Shown here: one piece after another, positions 10,458-19,852 of the stretch
Numbering within the stretch: the stretch's first letter is position 1
Layout: the number at the start of each line of letters is the position of its first letter
DNA from: Woeseiaceae bacterium
Lineage (GTDB): Bacteria; Pseudomonadota; Gammaproteobacteria; Steroidobacterales; Woeseiaceae
Length of the DNA stretch: 64,000 nucleotides
Direction of reading: 5' to 3'
NCBI GenBank assembly: GCA_013001045.1
Contig: JABDNG010000064.1
Location: 1 to 64,000 of the forward strand
The notes under the pieces: model-generated
Told to the model about the DNA's origin: nothing
Seen by the model: the letters and a program-made list of their open reading frames with translations, nothing else
Databases searched by the model: none
Translations under genes and position numbers: made by a program

Positions 10458-11783
10458 ATGGCGGTTGCCGGAGCAAAAGTACGTGCAGTTGCCGCAGAGG
10501 TTCTCGATGCAGTGATATCGAACGGCGAGTCGCTCGATACTGCAATCGCATCGCACGAAGTTCGTATATCGCCTGACGATCGTTCCTTGTTGCGCATGTT
10601 GTGTTACGGCGCATTAAGGCGCCACTGGACGCTGCAGGGTTGGGTAGCACAACTTCTGGAAAGACCGCTGCAGCGAAAGGATCGCGTGATCAACGCACTA
10701 CTTCGCATCGGCCTCTATCAACTCAATGACACACGGATTCCCGATCACGCGGCCGTTTCACAAACAGTGGAGGCAGCGCGCTTGTTGCGACGCCCAAAAC
10801 TCGCGGGACTGATAAACGCCTGCCTGCGTCGTTTTCAGCGTGACAATCTCGCCGACATTTCTCCGGCAACTGAAGAGGCACGCTGGAATCACCCGCAGTG
10901 GTTGATCGAAATGTTTCGGCGCGATTGGCCCGATGACTGGGAAGCCATACTTTGCGCAAATAATGAACGCGCACCAATGTGGCTGCGGGTGAATTCGTCG
11001 CGACACGATGCCGTCAGCTACCGCGCGCAACTGGGCGATCTTGCAATCCCGGCGGAGACGCTGGCGGGCGTTCCTGACGCGTTGCGCCTGGCTGAGCCAC
11101 GCGGCGTGGATGAACTACCGGGATTTGCCGAGGGTGACGTCTCGGTACAGGATGCGGCCGCACAGATCGGGGCCCGCTGGTTGCTCGGCAGCAAGGCCAC
11201 GCGCGTACTGGATGCCTGTGCTGCGCCAGGGGGCAAGACCGGTCATCTGCTCGAGGTGGGCGGGGAAGAGATCGCGTTGACGGCCGTGGACAGTGACGCA
11301 TCACGCGTTGAGAGCATCAGGGGAAACCTCGCTCGAATCGGACGCAGTGCAACCATTATCGTCGCCGATGCATCGAAACAGAGTGAGTGGTGGGATGGTC
11401 AGGCATTTGACGGCATCCTGCTGGATGCGCCGTGCTCAGCGACCGGGGTGATCCGGCGGCATCCCGATATCAAATTGCTGCGACGGGCCAGTGATATCGA
11501 GCGTTTAAGCGACTTGCAGAGCGGGTTGCTCGAGGCGCTTTGGCCGCTGCTCTTGCCGGGCGGGCGCTTGCTGTACGCGACCTGCTCGACGCTGTCGGCG
11601 GAAAACGAGGCGGTATTGGGTCGGTTCCTGGCGAGCCACGATGATGCAGTGGAAGATGACGTGTTGCCAAATAACAACATCCGCGATCTAATGCGGAGAA
11701 GGGCATGCGGGTATCAAATTCTGCCGGGAACGGCGGGGCTCGATGGCTTTTATTACGCGTGCCTCGAAAAGAAGGTTTCCTGA
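10458..11783 (+). CDS. rsmB: 16S rRNA (cytosine-967-C5)-methyltransferase
   Basis: VLDACAAPGGKTGHLLE, DAPCSATGVIRRHPDIK, LLYATCSTL. Confidence 0.96.
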   Translation: MAVAGAKVRAVAAEVLDAVISNGESLDTAIASHEVRISPDDRSLLRMLCYGALRRHWTLQGWVAQLLERPLQRKDRVINALLRIGLYQLNDTRIPDHAAVSQTVEAARLLRRPKLAGLINACLRRFQRDNLADISPATEEARWNHPQWLIEMFRRDWPDDWEAILCANNERAPMWLRVNSSRHDAVSYRAQLGDLAIPAETLAGVPDALRLAEPRGVDELPGFAEGDVSVQDAAAQIGARWLLGSKATRVLDACAAPGGKTGHLLEVGGEEIALTAVDSDASRVESIRGNLARIGRSATIIVADASKQSEWWDGQAFDGILLDAPCSATGVIRRHPDIKLLRRASDIERLSDLQSGLLEALWPLLLPGGRLLYATCSTLSAENEAVLGRFLASHDDAVEDDVLPNNNIRDLMRRRACGYQILPGTAGLDGFYYACLEKKVS

Positions 11784-11789
11784 AACACG

Positions 11790-12392
11790 ATGTTGACGTC
11801 CCTGCGAAACTACCGAAACAGGATCACGAAGTATGCAGTGCTCGTGGCGATGGCTGTGCTCGCGATCGGTACAGGCGTTGCGCAGGATGCAGCCGAACGT
11901 GAGGGTTACTTCGAGGTTCGTTCCGCGACGACGGAAGTTCTCGGCGGCGTGCATACGCTGGACGCGCGACTGCAGCTGGTCTTGAGTAGCGAGGCGCTTG
12001 CCGCACTCGAAAGTGGCGTTACGCTGACCATCGAACTGCAGATGCAGGTCATCCGGGTGCGTCGCTGGCTCATGGACGACGCCGAGGCTGAACTCGCTAT
12101 ACGGTATGAGCTCGAGTATCGACCGATCAGTCAGCGTTACATCGTAAAGAACCTGAACAGTGGAGAACAGGACTCCTTCGCAACACTCTACTCCGCGCTA
12201 AACAGCCTGGGCCGCGTCCAGGGCCTGCCCGTTATTGACGATGCGTTGCTCGAGCCAGACAGTAATTACCGGCTTCGTTTGCGCGCAATGCTCAATACGC
12301 AGCAGTACCCTGCAACGCTTCGCTTGCTGTTTTTCTGGCGCGGCCAGTGGCAGTTACAAAGCGAATGGTTTGAATGGTCGCTCGAACGCTGA
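11790..12392 (+). CDS. DUF4390-family protein
   Basis: ~200 aa with N-terminal hydrophobic segment, located between rsmB and ntrY; 3' end overlaps ntrY. Confidence 0.75.
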   Translation: MLTSLRNYRNRITKYAVLVAMAVLAIGTGVAQDAAEREGYFEVRSATTEVLGGVHTLDARLQLVLSSEALAALESGVTLTIELQMQVIRVRRWLMDDAEAELAIRYELEYRPISQRYIVKNLNSGEQDSFATLYSALNSLGRVQGLPVIDDALLEPDSNYRLRLRAMLNTQQYPATLRLLFFWRGQWQLQSEWFEWSLER

Positions 12393-14608
12393 AACGGGCT
12401 CTTTATTTTCTGGTGGCGGCGTCCGGCGTCGGACTCGCGCTCACCGCATTATTCCTGCTGACACAGACGGTGCAGAAGTCTGACGATTTTGATCGTCTGC
12501 AGGACATTATTCTTGCGATCAACATTGCCGGCGGTGTTCTGCTCGCCGCACTCCTGGTCGGTAACCTCACTCGTTTGCTGCGTGACTACCGGCAGAATGT
12601 GCCGGGCGCCAAACTCAAGGCCCGTATGGTTGCGATGTTCGTCGGTCTCGCGGTTCTTCCGCTACTCGTCGTCTTTTATTTCTCGATGCAGTTCATCAAT
12701 CGCGGCATCGACAGCTGGTTCAATGTGCAGGTTGAAGAAGGACTCGATAACGCGTTGACACTCAGCCGCGCCGCGCTCGAAATGCAAAAGCGGCAGAATT
12801 TAGTCGCGACACAACAAGTGGCACAGAGGCTGTCACTGGTGAGCGACCGCCAGGTCATCTTCGAACTCAGTCTGTTGCGGCGAGAAATCGGCGCGAGTGA
12901 AATGACGTTGTACGGTGACAACAACACGGTGCTTGCAACGAGCTCGGACAGTTCCACGGCGGTGTTGCCGAAGCCCTTATCCGAAGAAGTCGTATTACAG
13001 ATGCAACAGGATCGGCCGTTCGTTAGCCTCGAATCGTATGGCAGTGACAGCGTAGAAGTACGCACCGCAGTCGTCTTCAGACAACAAGGCAGGGGTGCAC
13101 GGCAGGTGCGCGTTGTCCAGGCTCACTTCCCGGTGACCGAACGTCTTGGCCGCATGATCAGCAGCGTGGAAAAGTCGTACCAGGAGTACCAGCAATTGCT
13201 GTTCTTCCGCGAGGACCTGAAAGACCTGTTGTCATTAACGCTCGCGTTCGTGTTATTGCTGAGTTTGCTCGCCGCTATTTATGGCGCATTTGTCCTGTCG
13301 CGCCGGCTCGTCGCGCCGATCCAGGATCTCGTGGCTGGCACCAGGGCTGTGGCCATGGGCGATTTCGACACGCGCTTGCCGACGCCAACCCGCGATGAGA
13401 TCGGTTTCCTGATTAGCTCGTTTAACGACATGACGCAACGGCTGGCGACCGCGAGACGTGAGGCCAGTCTGAACCAGGCGCTGGTCGAGGCGGAGCGTGC
13501 GAATCTCGAGGTCATCCTCGCGCGCCTGTCCACCGGCGTCCTGGCACTCGAGACAGACCTGAGAATACGCACGGCGAACCAGGCGTCCGGGTCAATCCTG
13601 GGCGTCGATCTCGAGAGCCGCACCGGTGAGTCGCTGACCGAGGTTGCCAAGGACAATCCGCTCCTCGAACAATTCGTTGATGTCGCGTGCGTACACCTTG
13701 ATGCCGGAGAAACAGACTGGCGCGAACAGATCGTATTGCGCGGCGACGTAGGTCGGCGCGTGTTGACCTGCGCATGCACTACGTTGCCCGGCGACGAGGA
13801 TCATGCGGCCGGTTACGTTATCGTGTTCGACGACATTACGGCGCTGCTGCAAGCGCAGCGAGATGCGGCCTGGGGCGAGGTCGCGCGGCGCCTGGCGCAT
13901 GAGATCAAGAACCCCTTAACCCCGATTCAGTTATCGGCTGAACGGATGCGTCGTAAATACCTGCATACATTGCCCGAGCAAGAGGGTCAGGTGCTTGATC
14001 GTGCGACGCATACGATCGTGCAACAGGTCGAAGCCATGAAAGAAATGGTAAACGCGTTCAGCGACTACGCGCGCGCACCGGACATGGACTTCAGCCTGTT
14101 CGATTTGGATATGCTGGTGCATGAAGTAGTTGACCTTTATCGCGCGCAGGAAAGCGGGGTCGAGATCGTGCTGACGACAGATCCGACGATGCCGTTGATT
14201 GAGGCCGATATCGGGCGCGTACGGCAAATCCTGCACAATCTGATGCGAAACGCGGTGGAGGCCCTGGAAGGGCTGGACAAAGGAAGGATTGACGTCCATG
14301 TCAGTGCTGCAGAAATCGATGACGTCGACATTATCCAGATCAAAGTCGAGGATAACGGGCCGGGCTTCAACAGGGGCTCCCTGGATCAGATCTTTGATCC
14401 ATACGTTACGACGAAGCCCAAGGGCACCGGCCTCGGGCTCGCAATTGTTAAGAAACTGGTGGAAGAGCACGTTGGCTCGATTCGCGCAAGCAATCGAAAA
14501 GACGGAGGAGCAATGATCAGCATCCGCCTGCCTGTAAACGATGCGGCGCGTGAACAGATTATCGCTAGGGCGCCTCGACGCGCAGACAAAAGGAGGGAAC
14601 AGGCATGA
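12374..14608 (+). CDS. ntrY: NtrY-like sensor histidine kinase
   Basis: Multiple TM segments, [35 protein letters not shown]-box, [16 protein letters not shown]. Confidence 0.92.
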   Translation: MVARTLKRALYFLVAASGVGLALTALFLLTQTVQKSDDFDRLQDIILAINIAGGVLLAALLVGNLTRLLRDYRQNVPGAKLKARMVAMFVGLAVLPLLVVFYFSMQFINRGIDSWFNVQVEEGLDNALTLSRAALEMQKRQNLVATQQVAQRLSLVSDRQVIFELSLLRREIGASEMTLYGDNNTVLATSSDSSTAVLPKPLSEEVVLQMQQDRPFVSLESYGSDSVEVRTAVVFRQQGRGARQVRVVQAHFPVTERLGRMISSVEKSYQEYQQLLFFREDLKDLLSLTLAFVLLLSLLAAIYGAFVLSRRLVAPIQDLVAGTRAVAMGDFDTRLPTPTRDEIGFLISSFNDMTQRLATARREASLNQALVEAERANLEVILARLSTGVLALETDLRIRTANQASGSILGVDLESRTGESLTEVAKDNPLLEQFVDVACVHLDAGETDWREQIVLRGDVGRRVLTCACTTLPGDEDHAAGYVIVFDDITALLQAQRDAAWGEVARRLAHEIKNPLTPIQLSAERMRRKYLHTLPEQEGQVLDRATHTIVQQVEAMKEMVNAFSDYARAPDMDFSLFDLDMLVHEVVDLYRAQESGVEIVLTTDPTMPLIEADIGRVRQILHNLMRNAVEALEGLDKGRIDVHVSAAEIDDVDIIQIKVEDNGPGFNRGSLDQIFDPYVTTKPKGTGLGLAIVKKLVEEHVGSIRASNRKDGGAMISIRLPVNDAAREQIIARAPRRADKRREQA

Positions 14609-15963
14609 GCAATCCTCATGTATTGGTGGTCGACGACGAGGCAGACATTCGGGATCTGATCCAGGACATCCTGTCGGACGAAAATTTTGGCGTAACTGTC
14701 GCGGCGAACGCGGACGAGGCTCGTCAGGCCCGCGCGAACAGGAAGTTCGACCTTATTCTTCTCGATATCTGGATGCCAGACACCGATGGTATTACGTTAT
14801 TGCGCGAGTGGTCTGACGGTGGCGACCTGACGTGTCCCGTGGTCATCATATCGGGTCACGGCACGGTCGATACGGCGGTCGAGGCCACGCGACTGGGTGC
14901 CTTTGACTTTGTAGAGAAACCGCTGTCGATCGCGAAACTGCTACGCACAGTTGAGGGCGCGCTCGCCTCGGCCGGGCGGCAGGCGCGTGCTGCACACAAG
15001 TTGCTGCCTTCATTGCTGGCCCCGGTTGGCCGCAGCCAGCTGATGCAGGGATTGCGGGAGCGCATCCAGCAGTTTGCGCGGCACGACGGATCGGTGTTGA
15101 TGAGCGGTGAACCGGGGACCGGGCGTGGCGCGTTTGCCCGATACATGCACGCCTTGAGCCGCCGGGCCCACGAGCCGCTCACGAGCCTTACGGCAGCGTC
15201 GATTACCGACGACAACATCGAAAAGCAGTTCCTTGGATCGAAGAGCGGTGAAGAGGCTGTCGCCGGCGTGTTCGAGCGTGCCGCCGGCGGCACGCTGGTT
15301 ATCGATGAGCTCGCCGACCTGAGCGCCGCCGCGCAAAAGGTGTTGTTTGGCATACTGGAGGATGGCAGTTTCACTCGCGTCGGCGGCACCGGGCGCATCA
15401 AAGTGGATGTGCGGATCGTGGCAACGGTTGGGGCCGACTATGAATCCAAGATCGACTCCGGCGAATTGCGCCGTGACCTGGTCGCTCACCTGAGTGAGTT
15501 GAGCATACGCATACCGCCGTTGCGCGAATATGCGGAAGATGTGCCAGAGCTATTGACGTATTACGTCGACAAGCTTGTCGATTCGGAAGGGCTGAAATTC
15601 AGGCGATTCAGCGTTGCGGCGCAAAATCGCCTGAGGAACTATCCGTGGCCGGATAATGTGCGCGAGTTAAAGAACCTCGTGCGGCGCTTGCTGTTGTCTG
15701 GTCGTGGTGAAGATATTTCGCTCGAAGAAGTTGAGGCGGAGATCAGCGCGACAGCTGCGGTAGACGAGCCCCTGGTCAAGCAGGACCTCCTGGCGTTGCC
15801 GTTACGCGAAGCGCGCGAACAATTCGAACGTGCCTATCTGCAACAGCAACTGGTGCTTTGCGACGGTAAGGTCGGACAGCTCGCAAAACGTGTGGGAATG
15901 GAACGGACGCACCTGTACCGGAAACTGCGGGCACTTGGCGTGGACTTCAAGTCGGTCACCTAG
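14605..15963 (+). CDS. ntrX: NtrX-like sigma-54-type response regulator
   Basis: [21 protein letters not shown] receiver, AAA-like central domain, Fis-type HTH C-terminus ([16 protein letters not shown]). Confidence 0.9.
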   Translation: MSNPHVLVVDDEADIRDLIQDILSDENFGVTVAANADEARQARANRKFDLILLDIWMPDTDGITLLREWSDGGDLTCPVVIISGHGTVDTAVEATRLGAFDFVEKPLSIAKLLRTVEGALASAGRQARAAHKLLPSLLAPVGRSQLMQGLRERIQQFARHDGSVLMSGEPGTGRGAFARYMHALSRRAHEPLTSLTAASITDDNIEKQFLGSKSGEEAVAGVFERAAGGTLVIDELADLSAAAQKVLFGILEDGSFTRVGGTGRIKVDVRIVATVGADYESKIDSGELRRDLVAHLSELSIRIPPLREYAEDVPELLTYYVDKLVDSEGLKFRRFSVAAQNRLRNYPWPDNVRELKNLVRRLLLSGRGEDISLEEVEAEISATAAVDEPLVKQDLLALPLREAREQFERAYLQQQLVLCDGKVGQLAKRVGMERTHLYRKLRALGVDFKSVT

Positions 15964-16041
15964 AACGATTAACGTCAACCCCACCACGCAACGTCTGATC
16001 GCGGCGTCGATCGCCGGGGAATCTCAGTCGCTCGGACAGCT

Positions 16042-16066
16042 GTTTCACAAACTCGCTTTGTGAGAC
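16042..16066. repeat. stem-loop downstream of ntrX (possible terminator-like structure)
   Basis: GTTTCACAAA-CTCGC-TTTGTGAGAC, 10-bp arms with one G-U type pair. Confidence 0.55.
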
Positions 16067-16107
16067 ACCCCGGCACTCGCCGCCGCTGCCCGAGAGTGTG
16101 CTGATAG

Positions 16108-16234
16108 GAGGGCTGTGGTTGGGGAGTTCCTCGAGCGTCGTGCGAACCTCGGTCCCGCTTGACGGGAGCCCGATGAGAGCGAGGCAGGACGCCGAGCGAG
16201 CTTAAGCGAGAGGAACTCCCCAAGCGCGGCCCTC
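16108..16234. repeat. ~127 bp imperfect palindromic element; structured RNA or MITE/REP-like repeat
   Basis: Outer arms GAGGGCTGTGGTTGGGGAGTTCCTC / GAGGAACTCCCCAAGCGCGGCCCTC (14 bp perfect inner part, 25 bp total with two wobble and one mismatch); nested TCCCG-CTTGA-CGGGA hairpin. Confidence 0.6.
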
Positions 16235-16264
16235 TAAGTAAGAAGTTTGGGTGGTGGTTCAGCG

Positions 16265-17455
16265 TTAGTCGTCTGAGACTTGCAGGACGTGCGGTTTTAC
16301 CGGTGGGCGCGAGGTCGGCAGTATCCGTCCGTCTGAGAGAAACTGAAGGCCCGGCTCACCGAAGTCAGCAGTACTTAAACCACGTATCAGATCCAGCGCC
16401 CGATGTCGCGGATCGACGCTTGGACCGGCCGGGCGCAGCTGAATTGTCGAGACGATTTTGCCTTCGACAAACACACCGTTGCCGTCCAATGTCGTAGTGA
16501 GTATTGGAGCGATTCCCTTGATGCCCGCGACACTGATGCCGTAATACGTGGCGAAATTGCCAAGGCTGTAGGCAATGAGCCGACCATTGTAATTCTCCAT
16601 ACCGCGCACGACGTGCGGTCCATGGCCGATGACCAGGTCCGCGCCGGCGTCAACGACGCCCCGAGCGAACCAGACGACGTCACCCCGCGGTTCACCGTAA
16701 TACTCCTCCTCCGCAAACGGAACGTGAGTAACGTCGGTACCTTCCGCGCCACCGTGAAACGAGACCACGACAATGTCATGGGATGCCGAAAACCTCGCGA
16801 CCGTTTCGAAGGCGAGATCGTAGTCGAGCATCATGTTTGAATTCTTGGTTACGGCATAGGCGAGAACGGCGACGCGGATGCCGTTGAACTCAAGGCTTGC
16901 GAAGTCGTCGACGCGTCCGGAATGATGCATACCCGCCGCGGCAATTGCCTGCATGCTGCTGCTGCGGCCCTCCTCTCCAAAGTCACGAGCGTGGTTATTC
17001 GCGAGGCTTAACACGTCGAATCCGGCTGCGCGGTAATGCTGCGCGTAGCGCGTCGGTGAACGAAACAGGTAGCAGGCACTGGGGTTGCTGCATTTTTTTC
17101 CCGGTTCGCCGCCGTCGAGCAGAACGCCCTCGAGATTGCCGAACGTGAGGTCGGCCGACGACAGGTACGGCGCCACGTCGGCAAGAAAGCCGACACCGTC
17201 GTCGTCGGGCAGGTGGTTTCGCGGATAGTCGGTGCCGATCATCATGTCGCCAACCGAGGCGATACTGATGCGCATGGCCGATTTGTCAGGCGCTTGCGGG
17301 GACGGCGGTAATTCTGCGGTCTGTGGCGCGGCCTGTTCGGGGGGTGCCGGTGGCTCGGCAGGCGCTTCGGGCGCCGGGCTCGTTGCGCAGCCCAGCAGTT
17401 GCAGCAGCGCTACAACGAGGCCGACGTACCGAATCTGCCTGTGAGCCCTAGTCAC
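16265..17455 (-). CDS. CapA family (PGA capsule-synthesis-type) lipoprotein
   Basis: LLGCAT lipobox, ISIASVGDMMIGTDYP, ADLTFGNLEGVL, VLSLANNHARDFG, DLVIGHGPHVVRGME. Confidence 0.88.
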   Translation of the reverse strand: MTRAHRQIRYVGLVVALLQLLGCATSPAPEAPAEPPAPPEQAAPQTAELPPSPQAPDKSAMRISIASVGDMMIGTDYPRNHLPDDDGVGFLADVAPYLSSADLTFGNLEGVLLDGGEPGKKCSNPSACYLFRSPTRYAQHYRAAGFDVLSLANNHARDFGEEGRSSSMQAIAAAGMHHSGRVDDFASLEFNGIRVAVLAYAVTKNSNMMLDYDLAFETVARFSASHDIVVVSFHGGAEGTDVTHVPFAEEEYYGEPRGDVVWFARGVVDAGADLVIGHGPHVVRGMENYNGRLIAYSLGNFATYYGISVAGIKGIAPILTTTLDGNGVFVEGKIVSTIQLRPAGPSVDPRHRALDLIRGLSTADFGEPGLQFLSDGRILPTSRPPVKPHVLQVSDD

Positions 17456-18026
17456 TGAGGCGAATCCGGAATACGTCTATCTTGGCGGCGCGCAAACGAC
17501 TGCGCAGCATGTTCAATTCATCCAGGTCGTCGGTTGGACCAATGTAGACACGATGGTAGTCGCGGTCATTGACCTTGACGCGCTGGATGTGGGATTCGAT
17601 ACCATGCAGCGCGAGTTCGGCGCGCCTCCGATCGGCATCGTTGTTCGTGGAAAACGAGCCGGCCTGGAGTACGTAAACGCCGGGCTCCTCGATCGCCTTC
17701 GGTGTTACGTTCGCGGCAATGTCCGGCTCTTCATCCGGGGTGACGACCTCGAAATTAGGCAATATGTCGTAGAAGGTGAAGCGCCTGTCTCTTGTCGACT
17801 CCTCGGCCTCAACGGTCTTCGTTCCTTCGCGGTTGTCATCGAAGGATTCCGGCAGGCTGGCGGGTCGCGGTGAGGGCGCCTGCGCCACCATCGCAGGCTC
17901 GCGGTCTTTCACGTAAACCGCAACGGCGACGGATAAGCCGATCGCCAGACCAAAAAGCATCCAGACAAACGGTGGGTACCCCGACTTCTTTGAACGACGC
18001 ACGCGACGTTTTTTGCGTTTCGCCAT
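17448..18026 (-). CDS. SPOR domain protein (FtsN-like)
   Basis: Basic N-terminus, TM, C-terminal YVLQAGSFSTNNDADRRRAELALHGIESHIQRV SPOR motif. Confidence 0.88.
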   Translation of the reverse strand: MAKRKKRRVRRSKKSGYPPFVWMLFGLAIGLSVAVAVYVKDREPAMVAQAPSPRPASLPESFDDNREGTKTVEAEESTRDRRFTFYDILPNFEVVTPDEEPDIAANVTPKAIEEPGVYVLQAGSFSTNNDADRRRAELALHGIESHIQRVKVNDRDYHRVYIGPTDDLDELNMLRSRLRAAKIDVFRIRLSD

Positions 18027-19807
18027 TACATCTTCTCCGGGGCGGATACGCCGAGAATGCCGAGGCCGTTCGCAATGACGACCTGCGTCGCAGAGATCAG
18101 ATAAAGCCTCGCGTCTCGTAACGCGTCATTATCGACGATAAACGCATGTGCGTTGTAATACGTGTGAAAATCATTGGCGAGATCGCGCAAGTAATGCACC
18201 AGGTGTTGCGGTGCGCGATTGTTTGCAGACAATTCGACGACTTCGGGATAGCGGCTCAACGACGTCATCAGTGTCTTTTCCTGGGGTTCGAGCAGCAACC
18301 CGAGCTGTTTCTGGCCGTTATCGCTGTTCCAGGCAAGTGATTTTTCGCCGAGCTGCCGAAAGACACTCGCCACACGGGCGTGCGCATATTGAATGTAATA
18401 GACCGGGTTGTCACTGGATTGCGACTTTGCGACGTCGAGGTCGAATTCGAGGTGCTGATCATTTGACCGCGACACGTAGTAGAAGCGCGCAGCATCGTTG
18501 CCGACCTCCGCGCGGAGTTGACGCAGCGTGTCGAATTCGCCCGAGCGTGTCGACATCTGCACCTTCTTGCCGCCGCGGTAAAGTGCAACGAATTGCATCA
18601 GCTCGACTTCAAGGCTGTCGGCTCCGTAGCCCATTGCCTCGAGTCCGGCCCTGACCCGGGTGACATAGCCATGGTGGTCGGCGCCGAGAATGTCGATCAG
18701 ATGATCGAAACCACGTTCTCGTTTGTCGAAGTGGTAAGCGATATCCGAGGCAAAATAGGTTTTGATGCCATTTTCGCGAACGACAACGCGATCCTTCTCG
18801 TCACCGAAGTCCGTCGCCGGGAACCAGGTGGCGCCGTCCTTCTCGTACAGCATGCCACGCTCCTTCAGAACATTGAGCGCGTCATCGATGCGATTGGATG
18901 TTGTCAGGCTTTGTTCGGAATACCACGTGTCGAACGTTACACCGAATTCGGCGAGATCGTCTTCGATGTCGTCGCGAATCGAATCCAGGGCCTGTTGTCT
19001 CACCTGATCGAAGCCGGTGTCGCCGAGCAGTGTCTTCGCTCTGGCGATCAATGCCTCGACATACGCCTCTTTATCGCCATCCGGCGCATCGGCGGGAAGA
19101 TCGGAAAGGACGGCGTCTGCGCTGACCGTATTGACGCCGTCGATATTTATTTCGGCGGCGATGTCACGAATATAGTCGCCGCGATAGCCGCCTTGCGGAA
19201 ACGGGACGGCAATACCCTGTTTTTCGAGCAGGCGCAGCCAGACGCTTACGCCCAGGATGTCCATTTGCCGGCCCGCATCGTTGACGTAGTATTCGCGATG
19301 CACCGGGTAGCCAGCGGCCTCGAGCAGGTTGCCGACGGTGGCGCCGTAGGACGCGTGTCGACCATGCCCCACGTGCAGTGGTCCGGTCGGGTTCGCCGAC
19401 ACAAACTCAAGCAAAATTTTTGGCGCATCCCGTTCGGGTTGTCTCCCGTAGCTGTCGCCCTTTTGCAGAATCGACGCCAGTTCGGCATAAAAAGCGGACG
19501 GGCTCAGGTGAAAATTGATAAAACCCGGTCCGGCAATCTCCGTCCGGCTGACATCCGCGCTCTCGGCCAGCGCGTCGATGATGGACGCCGCTATGTCGCG
19601 CGGGTTCTTGCGAGCCGGTTTTGCGAGGCGCATGGCGATATTGCTGGCGAAGTCCCCATGGCTGGCGTCGCGGGTGCGCTCGACCGTGTCTTCGATGGAT
19701 AAATCGGACGCGGCTTCCGCCAGTTCAGGCAGGCCGGCAAGGGCATTTTCGACAAGTTGCGTGACGATGTGTTTCATTACGGAGGGGCCAGATTTGCGAG
19801 GCGGCAA
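18026..19807 (-). CDS. argS: arginyl-tRNA synthetase
   Basis: EFVSANPTGPLHVGHGRHASYG, VQMSTRSGEFDTL; 593 aa. Confidence 0.97.
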   Translation of the reverse strand: MPPRKSGPSVMKHIVTQLVENALAGLPELAEAASDLSIEDTVERTRDASHGDFASNIAMRLAKPARKNPRDIAASIIDALAESADVSRTEIAGPGFINFHLSPSAFYAELASILQKGDSYGRQPERDAPKILLEFVSANPTGPLHVGHGRHASYGATVGNLLEAAGYPVHREYYVNDAGRQMDILGVSVWLRLLEKQGIAVPFPQGGYRGDYIRDIAAEINIDGVNTVSADAVLSDLPADAPDGDKEAYVEALIARAKTLLGDTGFDQVRQQALDSIRDDIEDDLAEFGVTFDTWYSEQSLTTSNRIDDALNVLKERGMLYEKDGATWFPATDFGDEKDRVVVRENGIKTYFASDIAYHFDKRERGFDHLIDILGADHHGYVTRVRAGLEAMGYGADSLEVELMQFVALYRGGKKVQMSTRSGEFDTLRQLRAEVGNDAARFYYVSRSNDQHLEFDLDVAKSQSSDNPVYYIQYAHARVASVFRQLGEKSLAWNSDNGQKQLGLLLEPQEKTLMTSLSRYPEVVELSANNRAPQHLVHYLRDLANDFHTYYNAHAFIVDNDALRDARLYLISATQVVIANGLGILGVSAPEKM

Positions 19808-19852
19808 TTCTACCCGGATATTTCCGTGGATGTGGATCCCGCGACTGCCAGG

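Noticed and set aside
15975-16223. 82-aa minus ORF (MGSSSRLSSLGVLPRSHRAPVKRDRGS...)
   Set aside because: Coincides with the large imperfect palindrome; better explained as translation of a structured/repeat element than as a real protein.
18518-19702. 394-aa plus-strand ORF
   Set aside because: Antisense to argS; no recognisable family motif.
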